DNA from: Nissolia schottii
Taxonomy: Eukaryota; Streptophyta; Magnoliopsida; Fabales; Fabaceae
Assembly (NCBI GenBank): GCA_003254905.1
Contig: QANU01002159.1
Location: 174,833-238,832, forward strand
Length of the DNA: 64,000 bases
Direction: 5' to 3'
Positions 22,451 through 34,700 of this stretch are shown piece by piece; the stretch's first letter is position 1, and every line of letters starts with the position of its first letter. The notes beneath the pieces are model-generated. The model did no database searches, was not told the DNA's origin, and saw nothing but the letters and a program-made list of their open reading frames with translations. A program made the position numbers and the translations under genes.

Positions 22451-24655
22451 AGATTTCGTTCAACTTGATGTGTGGTGATCGAAGCTCAAGTAAGTGTGAA
22501 TTATAGTTATATAAATGATAAATTGATTAACATATTGCCTTCACCAACTGTGTAATTCAATTTTCAATCGCATCGCACTTATATTGATATTTACATGACT
22601 AAAATTTAAATTTATTTAAATTGTAATTACCACATATTGATGTAAACATTTATACACCTTGTACAAATAATATTGTTTTTACACGATTTCTTTTTCTTTT
22701 ATAAAATCACCGGCATCAAAATTCTATTACTAAAAATCCTAGTAATTTTTAATTAAAGAAGCTCATGTTCACGAAGAAAACACAAGTTTATTTGGGTATT
22801 CAAATTATTTAGAAAAGTTAACCTTGAAATGATTTTTGGTTTCTGTAACGGTAGTCTATATGTGTTTGGAAAATGGGCTGTTGGCTGACATGAAGCTTGT
22901 TTGTGTATAATTATTGTTTAAGCCCACCAACAATACAAATTGGCAAACTCATTTTTATGCATTCAGGTTCATCACAACCGCAAACTAGAAGCTTCAGAAA
23001 CCTCACAAACAAAATAAAGACTGAGACGTCAGAACCACAAATTTGAAGCCTCAAGGGATAGGGTTTTTTATCCTGTTTTTGGTAGTGTGAGTTTCATCCT
23101 CATATCCCATGCATCAGTTGTCAGGTCCGTCACATATGAACCATTGGTTTCAACCAACGGATAAAAGAAGGGTCATGAGAAGATAGATAATTATTTTCAA
23201 TATTTTTTTCCCTTGAATTTGCAACTTAATTTAATGATAAAACTGTGACCTTGTGCTCATGTCCTACATTATCTATCTTTCTGTTATATTTGACTATGGA
23301 ACTTCTTTTTACAATATATGACACAATTTTTTAATGTGTGGTTAATAAAAAATATAACCTTATAGTAGCAACATTTCAGTTTTTCAACAATGCAAAAAGT
23401 AGATATTTCGTTTGGTTGGATCACTCTGTGTCAACCAACCATATTGAAGCTGCTTCAGTGTCGCATTACAAACAAACTTTTGTTATTTTTCAGTTATGCT
23501 CTCTCTTCTGCACGTAGTTTGGTAAAGTATAGATGGCAGAAAGTGCACTGCAATATGTACTTTTACTATTTTATAACCTAAAAGGAAAATGTGAAACTAA
23601 TGAAATAAAAATAGAATTTAGTTTCTACGGGTTTTACACTGTGGGCACGCGCGATTGAATCATAATATATAACGGCATTATTAATTTCGTTAGTACATAT
23701 GTGTATGGAATGAGTGGAGTGGATCCATCCTCCTAAGTTGTGGCAAAAGCAGTGAATGGAATCATGTATTTACAGCAATATACCATGCATATGTGCAGTG
23801 TTTTGTCCCTTTCATTATGGGGTATGGTTGCTTGCATTTTTCTCACCAACGTGGCAAACCGGCATTGTGTGCATGTCACGACACATAAATTTCAAAGGGG
23901 CCAAAACGTACCCTACAGCCATTAACCCCTAAATCCATTGGAATTCCCAGTGCCACAATTTCTCCTTTTAATTAAATTGATCCGAATTCTCATAAGAATT
24001 ATCGTACAATCTCATAGATAATATCTTTACACAATGCGATTGTCCATGCATGACAGCGTCTTAACCACTCAACCTTAATCAATTCTAATGCCACTCATAC
24101 AAATACATAGCAATTATTTTTTTCTCTTAAAATTTTCTAATTTTATGTGTCTTGTGAGATATGTCTATGTAGATGAATGGGGGAATCGAGAAACAAAGGG
24201 TGCCGCATGATTCATTGGTGCACCTGACGTTAATTATATCTCATAAAGATGCAAGTTTGATTTTGATGGAAGATGTCAAGACTACTTTAATGAATAAATT
24301 GTAAGTACTTTTGTAAGTGTTTAGAAAATAATTTTGTCTTGACTCTAATTAATTGACTGACGCTAAACTTACAATTTTTTGTTAAAAAGGAAAAAAGGGG
24401 GGGGGGGGAGAAACAAAGGGTGTGTGTGTATGACAAGAGTTGGGTGATCCAAAGTGACATTGGGGGTTATGGTCATTCTTTTGTAGTTAATCTCCAACAT
24501 TCAAACCTCATCTACAAGGAGAGGAATGAAGCTCTCCTTTGGTTGGCTTTCGTTTTCATTATCTACCTCCCTAGTCACAATATTAAAATGGGTGCATTGT
24601 GGTATGATGTACCCATGAGACACACACACACACAAACCGAAGTGGCCAATTCAAT
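22451..24655. other. Upstream region of the carbonic anhydrase gene
   Basis: AT-rich with no coding region. A G homopolymer (GGGGGGGGGG) lies near 24398-24408 after a poly-A stretch. The last 50 bases hold a CA run (about 24619-24634) and the CCAAT-like word GGCCAATTCAATAG just ahead of the TATA-like box. Confidence 0.5.
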
Positions 24656-24658
24656 AGC

Positions 24659-24667
24659 TCTATATAG
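24659..24667 (+). promoter_or_regulatory. TATA-like box of the carbonic anhydrase gene
   Basis: CTATATAGC lies about 35 bases before the chosen ATG (24698). If it is used, the leader would be only a few bases long. An alternative start site further upstream cannot be excluded. Confidence 0.35.
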
Positions 24668-24697
24668 CAACACCAATTGAGTGTTCATTGCACACCA

Positions 24698-27600
24698 ATG
24701 TCGACCACTTCCATCAACGGCTGGTGTCTCTCTTCAGTCTCTCCTGCACAAACCTCTCTTAGGAGATCCACATTGCGAGTCTTTGCAACACTTAACTCTT
24801 CTTCTTCCTCTTCCCCTTCTTTTCCTTCTCTCATCCAAGACAGGCCTGTTTTTGCTGCCCCTTCACCAATCATCACCCCAACTTTGGTATATACACACTT
24901 TAAATATACATTTTTTTTGGAGTTTAATTTTTATTTACCAAGTCAACTAACAAGAAACGCAAAAATATGTCAAATGCCCGTGGGTAGTTATCATGGTTGA
25001 GGGTCGTTTTACACGGCCAATTCATAGCAATTAAAATTTTCTTTTAATATAATCACTGAAAATTACATTTTGTTGTTTAGTTTGTTCTTCTTCTATTTGA
25101 AATTTTGAGTGAAAATCCCAAAGTTCTATTTTCACTTTTGAATCATAATGTGTGTTTGAGTGTCATAATTTTTTTAACTTGGATATCATGTTGATTTACT
25201 TATCGAGAAATTTTCAAATGCTCTCAAAATAAACAAAAAGTTTTATAACATATACTCTATTACTTAATACATTAGCTATTGTATTGCATTAAAATTGTAA
25301 GAAAAATAGAGAAAATGTTAAGTGGAGAATAACTCATGAAAAAACTTTTTTCATATCTAAGAATCTCTTTCTTTTAATTAAGGGTGTCTACTTACGTGAT
25401 GAATTTGGTTGCTACTTGGAAGTTAAAAGGTTTCATTAAGTTTCTAAAGTATTCAGTTTTCACGTGGGACAACATTTGATCTTACATTGGCATCAACCAC
25501 ATTGGTAGCTAGTTTAGTTAGGTTTGGGTGACAGGTGTGTGACATGGATATGTTCATGTACTAATATGTGTCAGCAGTTAGCACCATACAACTAAGCAAA
25601 CTCTTTATTGAGAAGAAAATCTATACCAAAAATAAGCAAATCCAAACTACTCGTAAGGATAGGTCCATTCATTAACCAATTTTACCATGTTGCTACAAAT
25701 TAGTCCCCTAACACCATGACATGTATTACATACATTTACCATCCAATTTATATATATATATATTCCTTCAGTTCGACAACATTTATTTACATAGCCAAAT
25801 TTTAAAAGATTGTTTTCCTTTTATCTTTCCTTTTTATTCTCAACTATTAAGTCTCAGACTGACGTATTTCAAACATTATTTACACAGCCAAACATGGGGA
25901 AGGACTATGAAGAAGCTATTGAGGCACTCCAGAAACTGCTGAGGTAAATTTCATACACACTCTCTGCTATATGAAGTATACATAATCCAACCTTCTTTTT
26001 AAAATAATTGTTTTTGGTACATATTTGATTCAGTGTATGTGTATCTTGATACAATTCAATTATACCGGGATATAATTATATGTTGATATATTTACTCAAA
26101 AATGTATCAAAACATTCAAACGGACAGTTATTTTAAAAGGAATAAAATTGTACAATATTTTCTTCCTTTGCAAATATTGCAAATTAAATTTGCATAATTA
26201 AATGATGTTTGAAATTAATTAATGTAGGGAGAAGGGTGACCTGAAGGCCACAGCAGCTGAGAAAGTGGAGCAGATAACTGCTCAGCTGGGGACATCATCA
26301 TCCGATGGCATCCCATCATCTGAAGCCTCTGAGAGGATCAAAGCTGGCTTCATTCACTTCAAGAAAGAGAAATATGAGTTAGTGTCACTAATAGTATTTA
26401 GTACCATTTCATTCAGTATAATTCCACCCCCACCCTTTCTTTTAACTCATTTACTATTGCTATAATTGCTACTTTTCTTCCACAGCAAGAATCCAGCTTT
26501 GTATGGTGAACTTGCCAAGGGCCAGAGCCCCAAGGTATACTATTTTGTGATGAATTATTTTATAGAATAGAACCCTTTGGATATAACTTAAAAATTAGCT
26601 AGCGACAATGAGAAAAATATTGTCATAATTTTGCACAAAAAAAATTATGGTGATAGCTAAGTAAAATAAAATTGTCTTCTTTCACTTATTTGTTCCGACA
26701 GCTAAACTCTGACAAAATTTCTAATTTTTTCTAGAATTTTTTTTTCAATTTTAAAATTCTGTTAACTTGAAGGTTAACTTAATCTTGCTTAATTTTTGGC
26801 AGTTCATGGTGTTTGCTTGCTCAGACTCAAGAGTGTGCCCATCTCATGTGCTAGATTTCCAGCCAGGCGAGGCCTTTGTGGTCAGAAATGTTGCTAACAT
26901 GGTCCCACCATATGACCAGGTCTGTTTTCCAATACATACAAAAGCATATGTAACGCCTCTTAACAATACATTTTTATCCTCTAAAATTGAATTTGATGCC
27001 TTAAATGGTTAATGTCTTGGTTTTGCTCTTACTTTGTTATCAGACAAAATATGCTGGATCTGGCTCTGCTATTGAGTATGCCGTTTTGCATCTGAAGGTA
27101 AAATATACGTATACATATACCAATCTCAGTCATTATTAGAACATAAAACGAAATGCAATCAATTAATTAATAAATTCTTGGAAGGGGTCAAAGGCTTTTT
27201 TAATTAAACACAGCCAATTTTCCTACAGGTGTCTGAAATTGTGGTCATTGGACACAGTGCTTGTGGTGGCATTAAGGGGCTCTTGTCTTTTCCATTTGAT
27301 GGAAACTACTCTACGTAAGTCATTTTGCTTTACATTAAAATAAAGACACTTAATTTCCTATCCATTGTATAATAAAACAGAATTTTTTCCGTGTTTCAAT
27401 TTTGGACTAAGCCGCAACTTCCATGGTGTAAATTAATATAATTCAAAATTGGTCAATTTAAATTAATCTGAGTAAGTATATTGATTCGGTAAGAACTTTA
27501 ATTTTTAATCTCTTTTTTTTTTTTTCCCCTTCCTGTGCAGTGATTTTATTGAGGAGTGGGTCAAAATTGGTTTACCTGCAAAGGCAAAGGTGAAAGCACA

Positions 27601-27961
27601 GCACCCTGATGCAACATTTGCAGAGCTATGCACATACTGTGAGAAGGTACGAGGCAATTTAATAAAAACAAAGAAGAAAAAATGCCATGAGCCAAATGAA
27701 CATTTTAAAGAATTAACTTATCAAGTACAATTTCAATATGTAAAATTTAAAAAATCTATGCACGTTAACAATGAAAATTGGATGTTGAAATTGCAGGAAG
27801 CAGTGAATGTTTCCCTCGGGAACCTCCTAACGTACCCGTTTGTTAGGGATGGCTTGGTGAACGGGACATTGGCACTGAAAGGAGGATACTATGACTTTGT
27901 TAAGGGATCTTTTGAGCTCTGGGGCCTTGAGTTTGGCCTTGCTGCTTCTTTCTCCGTATGA
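24698..27961 (+). CDS. Chloroplast beta-carbonic anhydrase
   Basis: Interconverts CO2 and bicarbonate in the stroma; zinc enzyme of the plant beta class. Coding exons: 24698-24886, 25888-25943, 26228-26377, 26486-26534, 26803-26919, 27044-27097, 27229-27314, 27541-27646, 27797-27961. All introns are GT/AG and all phases close, giving 323 residues (the pea enzyme is about 330). Exon 1 is a Ser/Thr-rich transit peptide starting [13 protein letters not shown] and ending in [20 protein letters not shown]. Zinc ligands are the Cys in FACSDSRV (exon 5) and the His and Cys in VIGHSACGG (exon 7); the Asp/Arg pair of CSDSR completes the site. [20 protein letters not shown] and [17 protein letters not shown] are family signatures. 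Exon 9 encodes [20 protein letters not shown] and ends in SFSV. The gene is convergent with DEG1. An ATG in exon 2 (25894, MGKDYEEAI) could give a form without the transit peptide. Confidence 0.93.
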
Positions 27962-28140
27962 ACATGAAACCATATCAATGACCTCATAATATCTATGTGG
28001 TTAATTCCCTAAGTATTCTCCTCCCTATGATGTACTCTGTAATTACCCCCTTTGTTGTTGTTGTTTTATTATGAGCTATAAAATCTCCCTAATCAAAAGT
28101 ATGGTGGAGATTCTCCATCACTCTCCATAAAGCTCTACAA

Positions 28141-28155
28141 AATAAATCAATAAAA
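28141..28155 (+). terminator. Proximal polyadenylation signals of carbonic anhydrase
   Basis: AATAAA at 28141 and AATAAAA at 28149 lie 180 bases after the exon-9 stop codon but before the alternative exon at 28238. Use of this site would end the message before exon 10 and fix the short C-terminus. Confidence 0.5.
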
Positions 28156-28237
28156 AAAAGTTTGCTTTTTCAGTAAGGAGCCAAGTGTAACAATTTTAAG
28201 GTCTTTTCACCACTGCCGTTTTTTCTTCTTTGTTTAG

Positions 28238-28279
28238 GTAAAAGATGTGGCCACCATTCTGCATTGGAAGCTATATTAG
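28238..28279 (+). CDS. Alternative terminal exon 10 of beta-carbonic anhydrase
   Basis: Exon 9 contains a GT donor at 27956 (TCC|GTATGA), exactly inside the last codons, and a pyrimidine-rich AG acceptor ends at 28237. Joining them keeps the frame and replaces the final V-stop by VKDVATILHWKLY and a TAG stop (335 residues in total). A KDVATILHWKL tail is known to me from other plant beta-carbonic anhydrases, including Arabidopsis, so this is a genuine exon. If intron 9 is kept, the reading is SFSV-stop, the form known from pea. Thus one gene can make both tails. Confidence 0.8.
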   Translation, partial: VKDVATILHWKLY

Positions 28280-29890
28280 AGATCGTGTGTGTCTGCAATG
28301 AAGAGGCCTACCTACTTTCATCATATCCTATATATATACATATATGAAATTATGAACTTGGTCTATTTTGGAAATCTTCTTTTTAGTAAGAGTTGGAAAT
28401 CCTCCTGAGACAAAATTTTCGTTATTTGGCAATTTCAACCATTCCTTCTTCCAGTTTCGATAATTTAAAAATAAAAAAGACCCAACTATCAAACAAGGAG
28501 GAGCACTTAAATACATAAAACAAAAAAAACCCCTATGACCAAACACATAATTCCTTAACTGCTCATTAAAAAAAAAGATGTCACCCAAAACACAAAACAT
28601 GAAATACACAAAAACAAAACACATATTGCGATTATAGGATACAAAATACGAAGTATGGAATAAGCAGAAAAGAAGGGAATTCTCTTGTCAAACCAACGGT
28701 TAGCAACTGCAAAACACCTTGAAAGGTCGAACCTTTTCACTTGGATAACTCATGATACCCTTGACTTCTACTAACTCTCCGGCGGCCACTCCACCCCAAA
28801 GCTTCGTATAGAATATTTATAGCTTATTTCAACAATTCAGCCTCTTTCCTTGTATACTAGCGAACTACCAGATTTTATAGCCAGCAATAGCAAATGTTGG
28901 AATGGACAACGGGAACAAAACCATGGCCAGGCATTGACGGGGAACTCAAATTATACTGTCGAAATTCTATTAATGGTGATGGCAAAAACAAAAGTATTAA
29001 CTGACGGATATCCATGAGGACGGGAGGAGGCTTGAAGTACACACACATCACACATACTCGCTAAATACTTGTTAATATATAAAATTATTTAAATATCTTT
29101 AATTATATAAAGATATAAAATTAGAAATGTTACTCCTTCACTTCAAAATATATATAAAAGCAAAATAAACCCTTACTAAGAAAAAAATATTGTGATGTGT
29201 AAGTAGTAAACTAATAATATCATAATATATTATATATGATAGTAATGATTTTTTAAAAAAAATAATTTAGCATATACCAAAAGATATCCACGGAGATTCA
29301 ACTCCCTATAGGTTACGGGTAATGATACCCATAATCCCTAAGGGACATTTGCCTATACTTTGTTACTTGCTTCCCATTTGGTTGCAAGTGAGCACCAATT
29401 TTCAAAAACCAATTTTTTTCGCTCATGAACTAGGAACTAGGTAATAAACGTCCCATTTGTAGGATTTTTTACCCCTTTGGATGCAACTGCGCAGTTAAAA
29501 CACATTTGTTTTATGGAAACGGTTGCAATCAACTTACTTCACCATCGATAATACTAGACACCGATTTCACCTGCCTACATGAATTCAATAACAAATCAAG
29601 GGAACAACAACTTGATATTACCTCTTGGTTATGTAAGTGTTTATACTTTACGAGTATTGGAAACACATGCTTTTGGAACAACATTTATTGTTTATCCATA
29701 CCAGATGCCCTTTCTGAAATCAAATGTGCGTCTATGTACTTCATTCTATACCCGCTTGACATCAAAGTTTCTAACGTGAAGAATAAGATAACATGAATAT
29801 GTGTTCAAGCTTGGTAAAAAGACCAAAGTTTAATTTGTAGACATATAAATATACATGACATGAAAGGGTTGTTGTAGACAATTATAAATA
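28280..29890. other. Intergenic, no gene seen
   Basis: AT-rich. At 28575-28745 a stretch resembles 12370-12560 (both with ATACAAAATAC words followed by ACACCTTGAAA / ACACCTTAAAA and CTTTTCAC), suggesting two remnants of one dispersed repeat. No convincing coding frame. Confidence 0.45.
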
Positions 29891-29893
29891 CAT

Positions 29894-29894
29894 A

Positions 29895-29969
<75 letters not shown>
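29894..29969. repeat. Compound (AC)n(TA)n microsatellite
   Basis: About 27 AC units (29894-29948) run directly into about 10 TA units. It lies just upstream of a Helitron-like hairpin end. Confidence 0.95.
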
Positions 29970-29997
29970 TTATGTCCGCAAAAATATGTTGTTATCC

Positions 29998-30028
29998 TCG
30001 CCGCGCATTGCGCCGGTATAGGTTCTAG
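29998..30028 (+). mobile_element. Helitron-like 3' end
   Basis: CCGCGCATTGCGCCGG can fold into a short GC-rich hairpin (GCGCA/TGCGC) and is followed 10 bases later by CTAG and then T. Plant Helitrons end in such a hairpin plus CTRR and insert between A and T. No 5' end (TC) was identified, so the extent is unknown. Related hairpin words occur near 44590 and 62490. Confidence 0.4.
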
Positions 30029-30029
30029 T

Positions 30030-30890
30030 ATATATAAAAGTTACATGACGTTCTGGCAATGGAAAATTGTCTCTGTATGCCTGACGATCATCCATTTGCG
30101 CTAGACCATGCAACATTTCCAGGCGAACAACCCAATTTTATAAATCTTCCATCATTATGTCAATCTCTTCAAACAGAGGCGGTGGTGGTGGTTTGATCAG
30201 AGGTAATGGAGCAATTTGGTCTGCCATTTTTGAAAATAAAAAAGAAACACAAAACATATCAAAACTCTAGACAAAGACTTAAATCATAGCAAAAGAGTTG
30301 GAGGAAATCATAGATACCCACAACCCTCCAAGACTTACTCTTCTCACCCTCTAACTGATTCATTTAAGCAACAACTTACACTATTATTTTTCACATTGTT
30401 TCTAAAGACCTTGGACTGATGAAATGCCATGCATATATGCCAGGTTGGCTAGCTAAAATCTCATTCCCAACCATATAAGGAAAGAAAGAAGCCACAACAG
30501 ATGCATCATCCCTATCCATCAAGGGACCAATGTAGCCATAAGTTTTTCCAAAAAGTGAAAAAGGAAGCATTACATGGCTAGATCAAACTTCTTGAAACTT
30601 AGGAGAGGAATTTGGTGCCATTTTAGAGACTTCCCCTGAATCGGTGCAAACGCAGGTGCAGTGGTGGAAGAAGAAGCTGGTATGGAAGCATGGACTAGGA
30701 AAAGGATTCGAGAAAATTTGAAGTAAAAGGAGAGAATAAGTAAGGGTTCACTGGAAGGTTTCAAGGTTTCAATTTAATGATAATTTATTTCTTCCAAACT
30801 CACATTTTCACTGAAAGGTCCATTTGATAGAAGAATTACATTGTAATATCTCTTTTACAAAGTCTTAATTCATATTTATGGTCAACGGTC
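30030..30890. other. Intergenic, no gene seen
   Basis: No intact coding region. A minus-strand frame near 30570-30764 has no recognised family. Confidence 0.4.
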
Positions 30891-31387
30891 CACTACAAAA
30901 AAATATGTTGATTTGTAAGGGGTTATTTTTCTGTTTAGTGGGAGGTTTTAACCTCCACAAAATCTTTAGTGAAATTTTATAAAACTCTTACCTTTAGGTG
31001 TGTTACAATCCAATTGTGGGAGTTTTCGGTCGCGGGGTGGGAGAGGAGGAGGTCGGAGGAGTTGGCGGCCGAGCATGGAGGGGAGCAGTAGAGGAAGGGA
31101 GAAGGTGGATCGGAGTTGGCAGTAGAGAAACGGTGGCAGCGGCAGACAAACGGTTTGAAAATCCGAGAGTGAGAATGAGAGTGAAAATGAGAGGGTTTCA
31201 AATTTGAATGAGGGTGAGATTGAAACTTTTTAATTTTATCAATTTTACAAAATACATAAATAGATTTGATGGTTAAATGAGACATTTTAAAAAATGTCAC
31301 AAATAAAATATACAGCGGAGTTTTTTTTTTTTTTTTCCTAAACTTGTCCAATTAAATCCCTTACAAATTTCTTTATTTTTTGTAGTG
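30891..31387. mobile_element. Non-autonomous CACTA (En/Spm) element with GC-rich centre
   Basis: It starts CACTACAAAAAAA and ends TTTTTTGTAGTG, the classic CACTA terminus. Both sides are flanked by GTC (30888-30890 and 31388-31390), the 3-bp target duplication of this superfamily. At 497 bp it has no transposase. The part 31015-31160 is strikingly G+C-rich against AT-rich subterminal DNA, which suggests an inserted host fragment. Its frames (Arg/Gly-rich on plus, Ser/His/Pro-rich on minus) match no family I recognise. Confidence 0.85.
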
Positions 31388-31771
31388 GTCCATAATTATT
31401 TATTGACCATAAAACAAGTGGACAAATGATGAATTAGATCAAGCTTAACTAAACTCACTCCCTAGTCGATATTTTGACTACTTGATTTATTTGAATCTAG
31501 ACCAAACCTGATAACTAATCATTGTCTCAAAGTAAATTAACCCAAAGTACAAATTTGTTGTCAACAAATATCATGAATCGAACACCATTAGTATGAATTG
31601 AACAACTTGCTTCTTCCAGTGCTCCCCCTTGTATTGGTGACCAGAGTTCCATGGTACATATGTACATTTGGAACTCTTGTCAAGAAACAACCTAAGAATA
31701 AGCATTAAATAGCTGCATTCCCTGGCATATGAAACGTGTGTGTATATACATGCAGGATGATTTGTTGTATA

Positions 31772-34700
31772 TCATGATTCGTCGGGCTTTGGCTCAAGAA
31801 TGACAGGGATCTTCTCCTTGTGGTCACCTCGCAACACCTCCACGGTCACCTGAATACCAACAACATAATAATCAAATAGTATCCAGGATGACAAACCAGC
31901 TTTAAAGATACTATAGCATCAGCGCCATACCTTATCACCCACTTTACACTGGTCAAGAATTCTGTACAAATCGCTTCCATTAGTGACCTTCTTACCGTTC
32001 ACAGATATTATGATGTCACCTAAAATGAGTCTACCATAGGAATCACGCTTTGTTGACTGCAACCCCTACAAAAACAGATATATATTTGATTGGATATGAA
32101 TTAGATGGTAGCTTAGCTGCAAATGATCTTTTTAAGAGATACAGAGGGATTAGGCAGCACTTCTCCAATCATGTTTCTCTTTTTCTTTCTTTTTTTTCTT
32201 CTGTATTTTTTGTTGTGGAGGATCCCTTATCCTCTAAATTAGCTGCAATTTTCTTTGTTCATCTTAATGAATTTCTTCAACATAAAGAGTCAAAGAAAAC
32301 ATAAGAATAAACTTACTGCTTTCCCAGCCGGACCATTGGCAGGAGCATCTAAGACCAGCACTCCGCTAACGCCCAGCTGCTCCACAGACTGATCTGGAGC
32401 AAACTTGATTCCTAAAATAGGTCTTGTAACCTTCCCAAACTTCACCAATTGTTCAACAATTCCATTTACCTAAATATATAAAGGAAGAATCACATGATTT
32501 TCAGACTATATGAAAAAACGAAAGCTGCGTGTCTCCAACTTTCCATTTAAAGTCAGATCCATGAAGAAAGTACTGTATAAAGGAATGTCTGAGTAAGAAC
32601 TCACAGTGTCCACTGGAATAGAAAATCCAACACCAGAGGACGCACCGGATGGGGAATATATAGCTGTGTTTATACCAATGAGATTTCCAGAACTATCTAA
32701 CAGTGGCCCTCCACTGTTACCAGGATTAATGGCTGCATCCGTCTGTATAACATCTTGAATTGGACGACCAGTTGCAGCAGAACTTATTTCTCGTCGAAGT
32801 CCACTATTGAGAAAGTATATATATCAGTAAAACACAATCAATAAAAAAGGAACATAAAAGGGATTTGAAAAATTATCCAATTTTCAAGTTATCTAGTATC
32901 AGCAAGACATATCTTTATGATGTGCACGCTTGGGGAAAAAAAAAACTATATTGCCGCATGATACGCCTTGCTTAAAAAGTTGGAAGTTGCAAGGAAAGAC
33001 AGAAGAGAATATATTGTACACACAAACAGTGAAGCATCTTTAGTTCAGGTAAGGGATTAAAGGATCCCATTTGAAGAAGAATTCTACATAAAGATTTTTC
33101 ATGTTACAAGATGTCTCTTCAGCTTAATCTTATTTGACTCTCCTTTTCTTCTAACCTAATTTATATTACTTTTAAATAATCACATTCGCAAGCAATAATC
33201 ATATCAGCAAGTTGACATTGGATGCAGTCACATTTCTGTTTTTATACAATTGCATGAACTTCAGACAGATATTGACAACAGTGATAAATGAACATTGATA
33301 TCTTTTGTTCGTTTTCCAGGTACTTCTAATGCAAAATTTACAATATGGTGCATGCCATCATGAAATTTGCTCAAGAAAGTGAGTGAGTGAGAACAAGAAG
33401 GCCATTGTTGCTATTTTCAGACACCTAAATTAAAGGTTTGGGCACAAATGTATAATCTGACATGAGCGAAGGAAAGGAAGTAGCCAAGTAGAAACTCTTT
33501 TCCTAGGTAATGGTAAAAAAATAAAAGTTACATCAAAACATTCACTTTACTGCTTTCATTACCTGATGACACCAGTGGTAAGGGTGTGGTCAAGTCCAAA
33601 CTGCAAATTAAGAATCACAATGGCAGATTAGTCAACAATCAATCACAAAAACAATAGCGTTCAGTTTAAGAACCATGACAATTTATCAATTCTGGCTTTC
33701 CATCACAAGCATTTGTGACTCAGATTTCATGTACTTTATTTTTAACATAAAATTTAGCAGGGACAAATTGTTCACAACAAAAGAAAGCAGTGCCTATTAA
33801 ATAACCAAATAAGAACGCAAACTAACATATTAGATTAAACAAAAGAAACTGTTACAGGATGATTGAGAGAGATTAAAATCCCTTTAATCATCTAAAGTCC
33901 AACTCTTTTTCAAGCTCTATATTGGAAGATTCATAGATAATGCATATTTACAATGCCAATCAATCTATAGAGACATCTCACCGGGTTGCCGATAGCAAAC
34001 ACTTTCTGACCAACAAGCAAGTCGGCAGAGACCCCAATAGGTATAGGCCTAAGTTTGTCTTTGGGTGCATCAACACGAAGCACAGCAACGTCCTTATCTT
34101 GGTCAAAGCCAACAACTCTTGCATCATAAGTTGACTGGTCAGCAAGAGTGACCCTGCACATAACTAGCAGCTCTTTGAACATGAGCAATCAATTCACTCA
34201 CACATTTTAAACCCTCCCCTAACTCAATGAAAGCACACGAATGCTAAAGGACGAGCAAAGTAACACATCATTATCACCTCCCTTATTTATTAATATAAGG
34301 TAAGTTTTATTATCCATTCAACATTAGGTAAGTGAAATTATACATTAATATCTACACAGATTAGCCTGCACAACTTGAAATCGCAGCATCATATGACTCA
34401 AAACCAGGAGAAACTACACTATACTCTATGAGTAATACTCTCATTGGCTGAGATGTAATTTAAAATTCATTGAACAATATTTTGATTTTAATCTAATGGC
34501 CTGTATGGTTAAGCTAAGCACTACTCCAAAATGGACCCTATCATGTTCTGTTTTGCTTGAAAGAGGGAGGAGCATCCTCTCCAGAAATTTCCACATAATT
34601 AGGCCATTTGCACATCCTCGCCATCGATCTCTCACCTTTAACTGCACACCTTATGACCAGATCAATGGTGAGGATGTGCAAAAGACCAAGTCACATGCAA

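Noticed and set aside
29894..29969. CA/TA repeat as a possible regulatory Z-DNA element
   Set aside because: An ordinary microsatellite with no nearby gene start; no evidence beyond the repeat itself.
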